A stretch of 64,000 bases of DNA from JALCRY01 sp050946575 (GTDB taxonomy: Bacteria > Bacillota > Clostridia > Peptostreptococcales > Anaerovoracaceae): assembly GCA_050946575.1 (NCBI GenBank), contig JBMNVB010000003.1:110593-174592 (forward strand), written 5' to 3'. Position numbers and translations under genes: made by a program. Below are positions 9,081 to 17,590 of this stretch, one piece after another. The notes under the pieces are model-generated. The model did not search any database, was not told the DNA's origin, and saw only the letters and a program-made list of their open reading frames with translations. Numbering within the stretch: position 1 is the stretch's first letter; each line of letters starts with the position of its first letter.

Positions 9081-9108
9081 AGGTGTTAAGCTCCGGGGCT
9101 TGACACCT
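9081..9108 (+). terminator. Hairpin after the DUF2007-like gene, overlapping the ylxM promoter
   Basis: AGGTGTTAAGC (9081-9091) pairs with GGCTTGACACCT (9097-9108) over a short loop, followed by a weak CTTT. The right arm contains the TTGACA of the next promoter, so the same bases serve as terminator stem and -35 element. Confidence 0.55.
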
Positions 9109-9128
9109 CTTTCCATATGTGATAAATT
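9100..9128 (+). promoter_or_regulatory. Sigma-A type promoter of the ylxM-ffh operon
   Basis: A consensus TTGACA (9100-9105), a 17-base spacer and TAAATT (9123-9128) precede ylxM by about 45 bases. Confidence 0.7.
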
Positions 9129-9174
9129 ATTTCCGGTGTAAAGCCGTGGGACTTTACAGGCGCGAGGTGCGGGA

Positions 9175-9525
9175 ATGGATGATTTTCTGAGGATAGGCAT
9201 GCTCCATGATTTTTACGGGGCGCTGCTGACGGATCGGCAGAACGAGACCGTCAGGCTGTATTATGAAGAGAATTGTTCGCTCGCCGAGATCGCGCAGGAG
9301 CTCGGCGTGAGCAGGCAGGCGGTGCATGATTCGCTGAAAAGCGCGGAGGCGGCGCTTGCCGGATATGAAGAAAAGCTCGGGCTCGCCCGCAAGTTCGCGA
9401 AGACGGAAGAGGCGATAGAGAAGATCGACGCGAAGATAGATGAGATCATAAAAAGCTCCGGCGACGATAAACTGGCGCGGAAGCTCGAAGAGATAAAGGC
9501 GGTACTCGGCCGCATAGACGGTTAG
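9175..9525 (+). CDS. ylxM: YlxM-family DNA-binding helix-turn-helix protein
   Basis: The 116-residue protein matches the YlxM/p13 family, found immediately upstream of ffh in Firmicutes and linked to signal recognition particle function. The sigma-70 region 4-like helix-turn-helix is seen in YYEENCSLAEIAQELGVSRQAVHDSLKSAE (described here by its core LAEIAQELGVSRQAV). The C-terminal half is a charged, probably coiled-coil helix. It starts with ATG 9175 after GCGGGA and ends 8 bases before ffh. Confidence 0.88.
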   Translation: MDDFLRIGMLHDFYGALLTDRQNETVRLYYEENCSLAEIAQELGVSRQAVHDSLKSAEAALAGYEEKLGLARKFAKTEEAIEKIDAKIDEIIKSSGDDKLARKLEEIKAVLGRIDG

Positions 9526-9533
9526 GAGGAAAA

Positions 9534-10859
9534 ATGGCGTTTGAAGGACTGAGCGAAAAACTCCAGGGAGTGTTCAAGGGCCTGAAGGGGAAGGGCTCAC
9601 TCACCGAAGCGGATATAGACAAGGCGATGCGCGAGGTCAAACTCGCACTGCTGGAGGCCGACGTGAATTTCAAGGTCGTAAAGGAATTCGTCGCGGACGT
9701 GAAGGAAAAATCCATGGGCGAGGAAGTCATGGAAAGCCTGACGCCGGGACAGCAGGTCATCAAGATCGTGAACGAAGAGCTCACGGATCTGATGGGCGGC
9801 GGCAGCAGCAAGCTCACATACTCGCCGAGCGGCTTTACTGTCCTGCTGATGGTGGGACTCCAGGGTACAGGTAAGACGACGACGTGCGGAAAGCTCGCGT
9901 ATTACCTGAAAACGCAGGGAAAGAAACCGATGCTGTGCGCGTGCGACGTGTACAGGCCGGCGGCCATAGACCAGCTTGAAGTCGTCGGAAAGCAGGTGAA
10001 CACGCCCGTGTTCGCGGACCGTGACACAAAGGACGTTACAGACATCGCGAAGCGCGCGAAGCACGAAGCGGAGATAAAGGGATACAACGTGCTCATCATC
10101 GACACGGCCGGTCGTCTCCAGATAGATGACGAGCTCATGACGGAACTCGAAACTCTGAAGCGCGAGATAAAGCCGCATGAGATACTGCTCGTGGTCGACG
10201 CCCTTACCGGACAGGACGCGGTGAACGCCGCGAAGGGATTCGACGAGCGGCTCGGGATAGACGGTGTCATCATGACGAAGCTCGACGGCGACGCGAGAGG
10301 CGGAGCCGCGCTCAGCGTAAAGAAAGTCACGGGGAAGCCGATAAAGTTCGTCGGTATGGGCGAGAAGATGGACGCGCTCGAGGTGTTCCATCCGGACAGG
10401 ATGGCGTCGAGGATCCTGGACATGGGCGATATGATGTCGCTCATCGAACAGGCCGAGCAGAAGATGGACGACAAAAAAGCCGAAGAGCTCGAGCGGAAAA
10501 TGAGGAAGAACCAGTTCACCCTCGAGGATTTCCTGGATCAGTTCGATCAGATCCGGAACATGGGAGGACTGGGAAAGGTCCTCGCTATGCTGCCGGGACA
10601 GCAGTCCGCGCTGAAGAATCTCGACCTCGACAAGAGCGAAGAAGAGTTCAGACACATGGAGGCGATCATCTACTCCATGACGCCTGAAGAGAGGCGCGAC
10701 CCGAAGATACTGAACGCCAGCAGGAGGAAACGGATCTCGGCCGGCTCCGGGCGGCCCGTGAGCCAGATAAACACACTCGTAAAGCGTTACGAGGAATCGA
10801 AGAAAATGATGAAGCAGATGAACAGATCGGGCGGGAGGATGCCCGGACTTTTCAGATAG
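9534..10859 (+). CDS. ffh: signal recognition particle protein Ffh
   Basis: The 441-residue SRP54 GTPase binds signal peptides and 4.5S/6S RNA and targets ribosomes to FtsY and SecYEG. The N domain (1-85) is followed by the G domain with GLQGTGKTTTCGKLA near 105, DVYRPAAIDQL, DTAGRLQID and TKLDGDARGGAALS. The methionine-rich M domain (about 300-430) ends with the SGSGR-like RNA-binding helix RRKRISAGSGRPVSQIN. Strong GGAGG 5 bases ahead of ATG 9534. Confidence 0.96.
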   Translation: MAFEGLSEKLQGVFKGLKGKGSLTEADIDKAMREVKLALLEADVNFKVVKEFVADVKEKSMGEEVMESLTPGQQVIKIVNEELTDLMGGGSSKLTYSPSGFTVLLMVGLQGTGKTTTCGKLAYYLKTQGKKPMLCACDVYRPAAIDQLEVVGKQVNTPVFADRDTKDVTDIAKRAKHEAEIKGYNVLIIDTAGRLQIDDELMTELETLKREIKPHEILLVVDALTGQDAVNAAKGFDERLGIDGVIMTKLDGDARGGAALSVKKVTGKPIKFVGMGEKMDALEVFHPDRMASRILDMGDMMSLIEQAEQKMDDKKAEELERKMRKNQFTLEDFLDQFDQIRNMGGLGKVLAMLPGQQSALKNLDLDKSEEEFRHMEAIIYSMTPEERRDPKILNASRRKRISAGSGRPVSQINTLVKRYEESKKMMKQMNRSGGRMPGLFR

Positions 10860-10889
10860 AAACCGTATTGAAAACAGGAGGAAATAATA

Positions 10890-11129
10890 ATGGTAAGGAT
10901 CAGACTGAAGAGAATCGGAAAGAAAAAACAGCCTTTCTACAGGATCGTGGTGGCGGATCAGAGAGCCGCGAGAAACGGAAAGTTCATCGAGGAGCTCGGA
11001 TATTTCAATCCGCTGACAGACCCGAACGACATCAAGGTCGACGAGGAAAAGGCGAAGAAATGGCTGGATGAAGGCGCTCAGCCGACCGAGAGAGTAAAGT
11101 CGATATTCAGAGAAGCGGGTATTTTGTAG
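10890..11129 (+). CDS. rpsP: 30S ribosomal protein S16
   Basis: The 79-residue bS16 assembles early in the 30S body. The N-terminus VRIRLKRIGKKKQPFYRIVVADQ is shown by its hallmark RLKRIGKKKQPFYRIV, with EELGYFNP and KAKKWLDEGAQPTE downstream. Full length for the family. GGAGG lies 8 bases before ATG 10890. The order ffh-rpsP-khpA-rimM-trmD is the standard Firmicutes block. Confidence 0.97.
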   Translation: MVRIRLKRIGKKKQPFYRIVVADQRAARNGKFIEELGYFNPLTDPNDIKVDEEKAKKWLDEGAQPTERVKSIFREAGIL

Positions 11130-11146
11130 GGGAACGGTGATGGCTG

Positions 11147-11380
11147 ATGGTAGAACTTGTTGAAACTATAGCCAAGTCGCTTGTTGATGAACCCGACAAA
11201 GTCGAAGTCACTCGGGAAAAGGGCGATGGCGATACTACGATCATCCGTCTGCATGTCGCGGAAGGCGACATGGGGAAGGTCATCGGCAAACAGGGCAGGA
11301 TCGCGAAAGCCATTAGGACTGTCGTTAAGGCCGCCGCTGTGAAGTCGAAGGAAAAAGTAGTAGTAGAGATCGTACAGTAA
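11147..11380 (+). CDS. khpA: KH-domain RNA-binding protein KhpA
   Basis: The 77-residue protein is a single type II KH domain with the GxxG-type loop GKVIGKQGRIAKAIRTVV. In Firmicutes KhpA pairs with KhpB (Jag/EloR) to regulate cell elongation and RNA. It sits between rpsP and rimM as expected. ATG 11147 follows GGGGA by about 13 bases; no better in-frame start is present. Confidence 0.93.
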   Translation: MVELVETIAKSLVDEPDKVEVTREKGDGDTTIIRLHVAEGDMGKVIGKQGRIAKAIRTVVKAAAVKSKEKVVVEIVQ

Positions 11381-11393
11381 GTACAGAAGACAG

Positions 11394-11415
11394 GGCACAT
11401 ATTTTCATATGTGCC
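11394..11415 (+). other. Hairpin between khpA and rimM
   Basis: GGCACATA (11394-11401) and TATGTGCC (11408-11415) form an 8-bp stem with a 6-base loop. Only TTATG follows, so it may be an RNA-processing or partial attenuation signal within the operon rather than a full terminator. Confidence 0.5.
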
Positions 11416-11433
11416 TTATGCATATTCGGGAAA

Positions 11434-11931
11434 ATGGAAAAGATCGAAATCGGAAAAGTGAGCGCGCCCGTCGCGATGAAAGGCGAGATAAAGATCCTGA
11501 GCTACTCGGAGGAACCGGACAGATTCGAAACGATAGACAGGATAGTGATCGGGGAGAATGAACACGAGATAGAGAGCGTGCGCTACAAGGGCGCTGCTCC
11601 CATAATCAAAGTGTCCGGCATTGATGACCGCGACGCGTCGGAAGCCGCGAAGGGAAAGACGGTATATATGTACGCGGAAGATCTTCCGGAGCCCGCCGAG
11701 GACGAGTTTTACGTCCGGGACATGATCGGAGCCTCCGTAGTGAGGGAAGACGGCAGCGAGGTCGGTACGCTCAGGGATATCAGCGGGGCGTCGGGACAGG
11801 ATATCTATATCGTCGGGCGCGAAGGAAAGAAGGACCTGCTCATTCCCGGCGTGAAGGAATTCATCCGGGAAGTGGACACAGAAAATAAAAGGGTAACGGT
11901 GAGGCTGATAGAAGGACTGGAGGAACTGTGA
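11434..11931 (+). CDS. rimM: 16S rRNA processing protein RimM
   Basis: The 165-residue RimM binds S19 and helps mature the 30S head. The N-terminal beta-barrel begins IGKVSAPVAMKGEIKI and the PRC-barrel domain shows FYVRDMIGASVVREDGSEVG and LLIPGVKEFIREVD. It overlaps trmD at a TGATG junction. A GCATTGAT copy at 11618 encodes Gly-Ile-Asp. Confidence 0.94.
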   Translation: MEKIEIGKVSAPVAMKGEIKILSYSEEPDRFETIDRIVIGENEHEIESVRYKGAAPIIKVSGIDDRDASEAAKGKTVYMYAEDLPEPAEDEFYVRDMIGASVVREDGSEVGTLRDISGASGQDIYIVGREGKKDLLIPGVKEFIREVDTENKRVTVRLIEGLEEL

Positions 11932-12671
11932 TGCATATAGATATACTGACGCTGTTCCCGGAGATGTTCGACGGCCCGCTCGGCACGAGCATGATCGGCC
12001 GGGCGAGGGAGCGAGGCCTTATCGACATCGAATGCACCGATATCCGCGATTACACGCTCGACAAGCATAATAAGACGGATGAATATCCGTTCGGCGGAGG
12101 CCCCGGCATGGTCATGATGGCGGAGCCTGTTTTCAGATGCCTTCGCGCCGTCAATGCGGAAAACAAGAAGATAGTGTACATGTCACCGAAGGGGAAGGTG
12201 CTCTGCCGGGAGAAAATAGAGGAGCTGTCCCGTGAAGAGGATCTCGTAATACTCTGCGGCCATTACGAGGGGATAGACCAGAGGATACTGGACGGATGGG
12301 ATATAGAGGAGATCTCCATCGGGGATTACATCCTGACGGGCGGGGAGCCCGCGGCGATAGTCCTCATAGACAGCGTGGCGAGGATGATACCGGGAGTACT
12401 AGGCGACAGCGCAGGGATCATGGAGGAATCCGTGTATTCGGGTCTGCTTGAATATCCGCAGTACACGAAGCCGCGCGAGTTCGAAGGGATGAAGGTGCCG
12501 GAGGTACTGCTGAGCGGCGACCACGAAAAAATCAGACTGTGGAACTTCGAACAGGCATTGATGCTCACGAAGGAGCGCAGGCCGGACATGTTCGAGGAGT
12601 TCGTAAAACACGCGGAAGGGCTCACGAAGGCTGAGAAAAAGGTAGTGGAAAAGGTAATATCTTTGGTGTAG
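11931..12671 (+). CDS. trmD: tRNA (guanine-N1)-methyltransferase TrmD
   Basis: The 246-residue SPOUT enzyme methylates G37 of tRNAs. It has MHIDILTLFPEMF, the YPFGGGPGMVMMAEP substrate loop, LCGHYEGIDQRI and SIGDYILTGGEPAA forming the SAM knot. I prefer ATG 11931, spaced 7 bases from GGAGG, over the in-frame GTG at 11928. Usually rplS (L19) comes next; here an HlyD-like gene follows instead. Confidence 0.96.
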   Translation: MHIDILTLFPEMFDGPLGTSMIGRARERGLIDIECTDIRDYTLDKHNKTDEYPFGGGPGMVMMAEPVFRCLRAVNAENKKIVYMSPKGKVLCREKIEELSREEDLVILCGHYEGIDQRILDGWDIEEISIGDYILTGGEPAAIVLIDSVARMIPGVLGDSAGIMEESVYSGLLEYPQYTKPREFEGMKVPEVLLSGDHEKIRLWNFEQALMLTKERRPDMFEEFVKHAEGLTKAEKKVVEKVISLV

Positions 12672-12692
12672 AATATTTTAGAAGGAGGCCGC

Positions 12693-13670
12693 ATGCCGAA
12701 GCTTACGAAAAAGACTATATCTATATTCGCAGCGGCCCTCGTAGGGCTATATCTTGTGATTTCCGTCATCCCGACCCTGACCGGGAAACTGACGCCGACG
12801 CAGACTGTGGAGTACGGCGAACTGAAGGTGTCTGACGATGTGACGGGCTATGTGGTCCGGGACGAGACCGTATATCTCGCGAAGGAGAGCGGAGACGCTG
12901 TCTGGAAAGTAAAGGAAGATGATCTGATCAAAAAAGGAGCCGCTGTCATGACGTTCAAAAAGCGCAGCAGCGGCAAGAGTAATCAGAACAGTAAATATAA
13001 GGATATCCTGGACAGGCTCGACGGAAGCGGGAAGACCGCAGGTACCACGAGCCTGAGAAAGGGCGTTGTGTCGTTCCGGGTCGACGGATACGAGGGGATC
13101 ATGACTCCCTCAAATCAGGAGAAACTGAAGGAGAGCGATGTCACGGGCATGGCGGCGGAGCCGGACAGCATAAAAAGAGACGGCTTCAAAAAGGGAGAGC
13201 CCATTTACAAGATATACAATAATGCCGACTGGTATCTGAATATCTGGGTCGATGATTCGAAGACCTCCAGATATGAGGAAGGCGGCAGCGTAACGATAGA
13301 GATCGGCGATGAGAAGATCAAGGGAACTATTGACAAGATCATCGGCGAAAAAAATAAATGGCACATTATAATAAAAACGAACCGGTACTGGTCAGGCCTC
13401 GGCAGATACCGCGTCACGGACGCCACTATCGTGACCACTGACGAGGAAGGGCTCATCATCGACAATCAATGCATCGCGATAAAGAACAAGCATGAGGGCG
13501 TATACGTAAAGACGACGACCGGAGACTATAAGTTCACGAGGGTGAACGTTCTCGCGAGCAATGACGAGCAGTCGCTGGTGAGTTCAGGTACTTTCACGGA
13601 CGAGAACGGCAGGACTGTGAGTACGGTCGAGGTATACGACGAGATACTGAAACATCCGAAAGAAGGCTGA
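12693..13670 (+). CDS. HlyD-like membrane-anchored protein
   Basis: This 325-residue protein has an N-terminal membrane segment (about 8-28) and an extracytoplasmic region with the biotinyl-lipoyl-like and beta-barrel pattern of HlyD/CusB-type adaptors (GYVVRDETVYLAKESGDAVW, GEPIYKIYNNADWYLNIWVDD, summarised). Such proteins are regularly encoded just upstream of yggS-sepF in Clostridia and are annotated as HlyD-family periplasmic adaptor subunits, although a Gram-positive cell has no outer membrane. The real role is unknown; the neighbourhood suggests a link to division or envelope work. AGGAGG lies 6 bases before ATG 12693. Confidence 0.7.
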   Translation: MPKLTKKTISIFAAALVGLYLVISVIPTLTGKLTPTQTVEYGELKVSDDVTGYVVRDETVYLAKESGDAVWKVKEDDLIKKGAAVMTFKKRSSGKSNQNSKYKDILDRLDGSGKTAGTTSLRKGVVSFRVDGYEGIMTPSNQEKLKESDVTGMAAEPDSIKRDGFKKGEPIYKIYNNADWYLNIWVDDSKTSRYEEGGSVTIEIGDEKIKGTIDKIIGEKNKWHIIIKTNRYWSGLGRYRVTDATIVTTDEEGLIIDNQCIAIKNKHEGVYVKTTTGDYKFTRVNVLASNDEQSLVSSGTFTDENGRTVSTVEVYDEILKHPKEG

Positions 13671-13674
13671 TAAC

Positions 13675-14337
13675 ATGACAGACATTAAGGCGAATCTTGA
13701 GGAAGTAAGATCGAAACTGCTTCCGGGAGTGCAGCTGATCGCCGTGACGAAGACGCATTCTCCGCAGGAGATAAACATCGCGATCGATAACGGCGTCACC
13801 GACATCGGCGAGAACAAGGTCCAGGAAATACTGGAGAAATACGACAGCGTGAAACCTGTGAGATGGCATATGATCGGCCATCTGCAGACGAACAAGGTGA
13901 AATACATCATCGACAAGGTATGCCTGATCCATTCGGTCGACTCGCTGAAGCTTGCTAAGGAGATCGACAAGCGCGCGCGGAACGCCGGCAAGACCATGGA
14001 CATCCTGATCCAGGTAAATCCCGCTCACGAAGAGAGCAAATTCGGACTTGACCCCGATGACGTGGAAGGCCTCATACATGAGATACTCGATCAATGCGAG
14101 AATGTGCGCATCTGCGGGCTCATGTGCATCGCGCCGTATACGGACGATCCGCAGGATGTGCGGCCGTACTTCGCGGAGGTGCGCGAGATGTACGAGAAGT
14201 TCGGGAAAATCGACGATGAGAAGATAGATTTCAAGTACCTTTCGATGGGGATGTCTCACGATTTCGAGGCAGCCGAGCAGGAAGGATCAAACATGGTAAG
14301 AGTCGGCACCGCGATTTTCGGCGCCAGAGTATACTAG
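13675..14337 (+). CDS. yggS: YggS-family pyridoxal-phosphate homeostasis protein
   Basis: The 220-residue alanine-racemase-fold protein carries the PLP-binding Lys in LIAVTKTHSPQEI near residue 24, GENKVQEILEKY, WHMIGHLQTNKVKYI and SMGMSHDFEAA. YggS/PLPHP proteins bind PLP and influence B6 and amino acid balance without a defined reaction. In Firmicutes the gene is usually next to sepF, as here. Confidence 0.94.
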   Translation: MTDIKANLEEVRSKLLPGVQLIAVTKTHSPQEINIAIDNGVTDIGENKVQEILEKYDSVKPVRWHMIGHLQTNKVKYIIDKVCLIHSVDSLKLAKEIDKRARNAGKTMDILIQVNPAHEESKFGLDPDDVEGLIHEILDQCENVRICGLMCIAPYTDDPQDVRPYFAEVREMYEKFGKIDDEKIDFKYLSMGMSHDFEAAEQEGSNMVRVGTAIFGARVY

Positions 14338-14354
14338 CTTTAAGGAGGTAGACA

Positions 14355-14816
14355 ATGGGAGTAATGGACAAGTTCAAGGATCTTGTCGGGATCGAGGAGA
14401 TCGATGATGAAATCACTGAAGAAGAGATCGAACGCGCGGACGAGATGATCGAAAGAAAGCCGGTCGTGCGTTATCCGAGAGTACAGAGGGAGAAGGTGGT
14501 CCCAATGCAGAGAAGTACAAATCCGTTCAAACTGATGGTAATAAATCCGGAAGGATTCGACGAGTGTCCGAAACTCGTGGATTCTCTGAAGGCGAGAAAG
14601 CCGATAATCATCAATCTCGAGAAGACAGATTCGGAAACGGCGAAGAAGATATTCGATTTCCTTTCCGGAGCTACATATGCTCTGAACGGGAACGTGCAGA
14701 AAGTCGCGAACAACATTTTCGTATTCGCCCCTGATAATGTTGATATTTCGGCCGGATCGGAAGGGAAAGGCTTCGACTTCTCGTCGCCCTCCCATGATGA
14801 CGACGCCTGGAGGTAA
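14355..14816 (+). CDS. sepF: cell division protein SepF
   Basis: The 153-residue FtsZ-binding protein has an N-terminal amphipathic membrane-targeting helix (MGVMDKFKDLVGIEE) and the C-terminal SepF core with NPEGFDECPKLVDSLKARKPIIINLE, FDFLSGATYALNG and KVANNIFVFAPDNVDIS as hallmarks. It tethers FtsZ to the membrane. TAAGGAGG is 7 bases ahead of the ATG. Confidence 0.93.
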   Translation: MGVMDKFKDLVGIEEIDDEITEEEIERADEMIERKPVVRYPRVQREKVVPMQRSTNPFKLMVINPEGFDECPKLVDSLKARKPIIINLEKTDSETAKKIFDFLSGATYALNGNVQKVANNIFVFAPDNVDISAGSEGKGFDFSSPSHDDDAWR

Positions 14817-14822
14817 CAGAGA

Positions 14823-15494
14823 ATGATAACACCTACCGATATACAGAACAAGGAATTCACAAGAGGCGTAAGAGGATATAACGAAAAGGAAGTGGACATG
14901 TTCCTCGACCTTATCACTCTCGACCTCGAGAAGATCGTGAAGGAAAACGTAAGGCTCAAGGGCGAGATCGCCGCTCAGAAAGAGCAGCTCGAGAAGTATA
15001 AGTCTTCCGAGGGCGAAGTGATCCAGGTGCTCGAAAAGGCGAAGAACCTCATGAATGACATTTCGGCCAGCACGGACAAGCGCGCCCAGGTGATCATAAA
15101 GAACGCGGAAATGGAAGCCGACCTGAAGGTCAGGAACGCCGAGAAGAAAGCGGAGCAGCTCGAGCTCAGGAACGAGGAACTCGAAAAAAGCATCCTTGCG
15201 TTCAGGGATAAATACAGAAGGATGCTCGAGACGGAACTGAAGAATATCGGAGCCATGGCGGACGATTTCGGGATCGACGAGACCGCGCCGGAGCCGGAGC
15301 CTCAGGCTGAAACTCCGTCGCAGGCGGCCCCCGCCGAAGTCTCGGATGACGTGTACTCCCCGGAGCCGGACGAAGATATAATCGAGGTGAAGGACCTGAG
15401 CGATCTCGACGACTTCAAGGATATCCCGAGCGCCGGCGCGCCGACGGATGACCGCAAGACAGTCGTCGTGGATATTCAGGGGAACAGGGAGTAG
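14823..15494 (+). CDS. divIVA: DivIVA-family coiled-coil protein
   Basis: The 223-residue protein starts with the curvature-sensing DivIVA domain (ITPTDIQNKEFTRGVRGYNE and VDMFLDLI) and continues as a long coiled coil to about residue 145. The tail of about 75 residues is acidic and Pro/Glu-rich with no fold apparent. DivIVA marks poles and septa. It lies 6 bases after sepF, the common ylm-type arrangement without ylmG or ylmH. Confidence 0.9.
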   Translation: MITPTDIQNKEFTRGVRGYNEKEVDMFLDLITLDLEKIVKENVRLKGEIAAQKEQLEKYKSSEGEVIQVLEKAKNLMNDISASTDKRAQVIIKNAEMEADLKVRNAEKKAEQLELRNEELEKSILAFRDKYRRMLETELKNIGAMADDFGIDETAPEPEPQAETPSQAAPAEVSDDVYSPEPDEDIIEVKDLSDLDDFKDIPSAGAPTDDRKTVVVDIQGNRE

Positions 15495-15500
15495 TCCGCA

Positions 15501-15941
15501 TTGATATATTATATGATAATCATTACTCTCGCGGCTATCGACAGAGTGCTGAAATATTTTGTGACCGCGAATATCCCGCAGGGCGGCTCGCAGTACCTTC
15601 TCGGAGATCTCGTGGTGATCACGAACATCCGGAACACCGGGGCAGCGTTCAGCACGTTCACCGGCCGCAGGGCGTGGCTCATAGCGGTCACTCTCCTTTG
15701 CATAATCGTCGGGCTCGTGTATATCACGCGCCACAGGAAGAACAGGAGCAACTTCCTGCTTACGTCGCTGTCGATGGTGATAGCGGGCGGCATCGGCAAT
15801 CTGGCGGACCGGATCATGCACGGATATGTGACGGACTACATCAGCGTCGGCAGTTTTCCGGTATTCAATTTCGCGGATATCTGCGTTGTGACAGGATGTG
15901 TGTTCCTTTGCATATATGTGCTGTTCCTGGACAGAAACTGA
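15501..15941 (+). CDS. lspA: lipoprotein signal peptidase
   Basis: The 146-residue LspA is a four-helix membrane aspartyl protease that cleaves lipoprotein signal peptides after Lgt acts; lgt is also in this window. Key motifs are DRVLKYF, ITNIRNTGAAFS, the first catalytic Asp in GNLADRIMHGYVTDYI and the second in FNFADICV. I prefer TTG 15501: GGGAG is 9 bases upstream, whereas ATG 15513 is 21 bases away and would shorten helix 1. This TTG lies inside a GCATTGAT copy (15498-15505). Confidence 0.93.
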   Translation: MIYYMIIITLAAIDRVLKYFVTANIPQGGSQYLLGDLVVITNIRNTGAAFSTFTGRRAWLIAVTLLCIIVGLVYITRHRKNRSNFLLTSLSMVIAGGIGNLADRIMHGYVTDYISVGSFPVFNFADICVVTGCVFLCIYVLFLDRN

Positions 15942-15942
15942 C

Positions 15943-16878
15943 ATGGGCGAAATAAATCGTTACGAAATAACAGCAGACGAAAAATACAGCGGCACAAGAC
16001 TCGATCTTGTGCTTTCTGTTACAGTGGAGGAAAGTTCGCGCAGCTATATCCAGAAACTCATAGCGGGCGGAAGCGTCTCCGTGAACGGAAGAACGGAGAC
16101 ATCGAAGAAATACAAAGTGAAGGCCGGGGACGTGATCGGGATAAGCATCCCGGAACCGGAGGAGCTCACGGCGGAGCCGGAGGACATACCGCTCGATGTC
16201 GTTTATGAAGACGGGGATGTCATCGTTGTCGACAAGCCCGCCGGAATGGTGGTGCACCCGGCGCCGGGGAACCCTGACGGGACACTCGTCAATGCATTGC
16301 TGCATCACTGCAGCGGGAGCCTTTCCTCGATAAACGGAGTGGTGCGCCCCGGCATCGTCCACAGGATAGACAAGGACACGAGCGGGCTCATCATGGCCGC
16401 GAAGAACGACGCGGCGCACAGGAGCCTCGCGGCGCAGCTCGAGAGCCACTCCGTCACGCGCGCGTACCGCGCGATAGTGTATAACGCGTTCCGCGATGAA
16501 GAGGGAACGGTGGACGCGCCGATAGGAAGGGGCAGGAAGAACAGGCTGCGCAGAGAAGTGTACGGAATAAACGCGAAGAGAGCCGTCACGCATTATAAAG
16601 TGACAGAAAGACTCGGCCGCTTCGCATTGATAGAATGCAGGCTCGAGACGGGAAGGACGCATCAGATCCGGGTCCATATGGCGTATATAAACCATCCGCT
16701 GGTCGGAGACATCGTGTACGGCCCCGCAAAGCAGAAAACGGGAGCAGGGCGCCAGATGCTGCACGCATATCTGCTCGGGTTCGAGCATCCCCGGACAGGG
16801 GAATATCTGGAGTTCAGGTCGGATCCGCCGGATGATTTCATGAAAGTGCTCGAAAAACTTAGGCGTACGGGAGGCTGA
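15943..16878 (+). CDS. rluD: 23S rRNA pseudouridine synthase RluD family
   Basis: The protein of about 311 residues has an N-terminal S4 RNA-binding domain (TRLDLVLSVTVEESSRSY) and the RluA-type catalytic domain with HRIDKDTSGLIMAAKND, where the Asp is the nucleophile. GRTHQIRVHMAYINHPLVGD gives the family C-terminal motif. ATG 15943 begins one base after the lspA stop; the lspA-rluD pairing is widespread. The exact target uridines are inferred only from the family. Confidence 0.92.
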   Translation: MGEINRYEITADEKYSGTRLDLVLSVTVEESSRSYIQKLIAGGSVSVNGRTETSKKYKVKAGDVIGISIPEPEELTAEPEDIPLDVVYEDGDVIVVDKPAGMVVHPAPGNPDGTLVNALLHHCSGSLSSINGVVRPGIVHRIDKDTSGLIMAAKNDAAHRSLAAQLESHSVTRAYRAIVYNAFRDEEGTVDAPIGRGRKNRLRREVYGINAKRAVTHYKVTERLGRFALIECRLETGRTHQIRVHMAYINHPLVGDIVYGPAKQKTGAGRQMLHAYLLGFEHPRTGEYLEFRSDPPDDFMKVLEKLRRTGG

Positions 16879-16879
16879 G

Positions 16880-17518
16880 ATGGCTAAGGTAAGTATCGGA
16901 AAGGGAACTCTGGAAGCGCCGCTTCCTGATGTGATGGTGTCGTGCGGCGATATAGACGGGGAAAAGAATATCATCACTATAGGATGGACCGGCATCGTGA
17001 ATACAACTCCCCCGATGTGCTATATTTCGGTTATGCCGTCGAGATACAGTCACGATATCATCGAGCGGAGCGGCGAGTTCGTTATCAATCTCGTGAACGA
17101 GAGACTGACGCGTGAGATGGATCTCTGCGGTGTGAAGTCGGGGCGGGATACAGATAAGTTCAGGGAGACGGGGCTCAGCCCGCAGCGCTGCGAGTCCGTC
17201 GGCTGCCCCGCGATAGAAGAAAGCCCGGTAAGCATCGAATGCGTGGTGAAGGATAAGATCCCGCTCGGGTCGCACGATATGTTCCTTGCCGAGATCGTGA
17301 ATGTCACTGTCAGCGAGGACCTCATCGACGGAAACGGCAGGGTGAGGTTCGAGGACGCGGGACTGATCGCGGGAGTGCACGGCGGATATTATCCTGTCTC
17401 CCGGCGTCCGGTCGGCAGTTTCGGATATTCAGTCATGAAACCGAAGACGAAGAAGCGCAAGGAAAAGGAACGGGCGGCCGCGAGACGTGCGGCGCAGAGG
17501 AACAGGAAAAGAAGATAA
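16880..17518 (+). CDS. flavin reductase-like FMN-binding protein
   Basis: The 212-residue protein matches the flavin reductase-like domain family: an N-terminal beta-barrel with ITIGWTGIVNTTPPMCYISV and SGEFVINLV, then a CVVKDKIPLGSHDMFLAEIV-type core. The C-terminal 25 residues are very basic (Lys/Arg/Ala) and probably disordered. It begins one base after the rluD stop. It could reduce flavins with NAD(P)H or act in an FMN-based redox enzyme; the substrate is unknown. Confidence 0.82.
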   Translation: MAKVSIGKGTLEAPLPDVMVSCGDIDGEKNIITIGWTGIVNTTPPMCYISVMPSRYSHDIIERSGEFVINLVNERLTREMDLCGVKSGRDTDKFRETGLSPQRCESVGCPAIEESPVSIECVVKDKIPLGSHDMFLAEIVNVTVSEDLIDGNGRVRFEDAGLIAGVHGGYYPVSRRPVGSFGYSVMKPKTKKRKEKERAAARRAAQRNRKRR

Positions 17519-17523
17519 TAACA

Positions 17524-17549
17524 GAGCCGGGCGCGTGCCCGGCTCTTTT
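17524..17549 (+). terminator. Intrinsic terminator after the flavin reductase gene
   Basis: GAGCCGGGC (17524-17532) and GCCCGGCTC (17537-17545) make a perfect 9-bp stem with a GCGT loop followed by TTTT. It ends the long operon from ylxM. Confidence 0.93.
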
Positions 17550-17590
17550 AAAAACAGTGCTGAGTCATGGATGTTCCGGACCGCCGGCAT

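Noticed and set aside
14340..15944. 534-codon minus-strand open frame opposite sepF, divIVA and lspA
   Set aside because: Antisense shadow of three well-supported genes with low-complexity translation.
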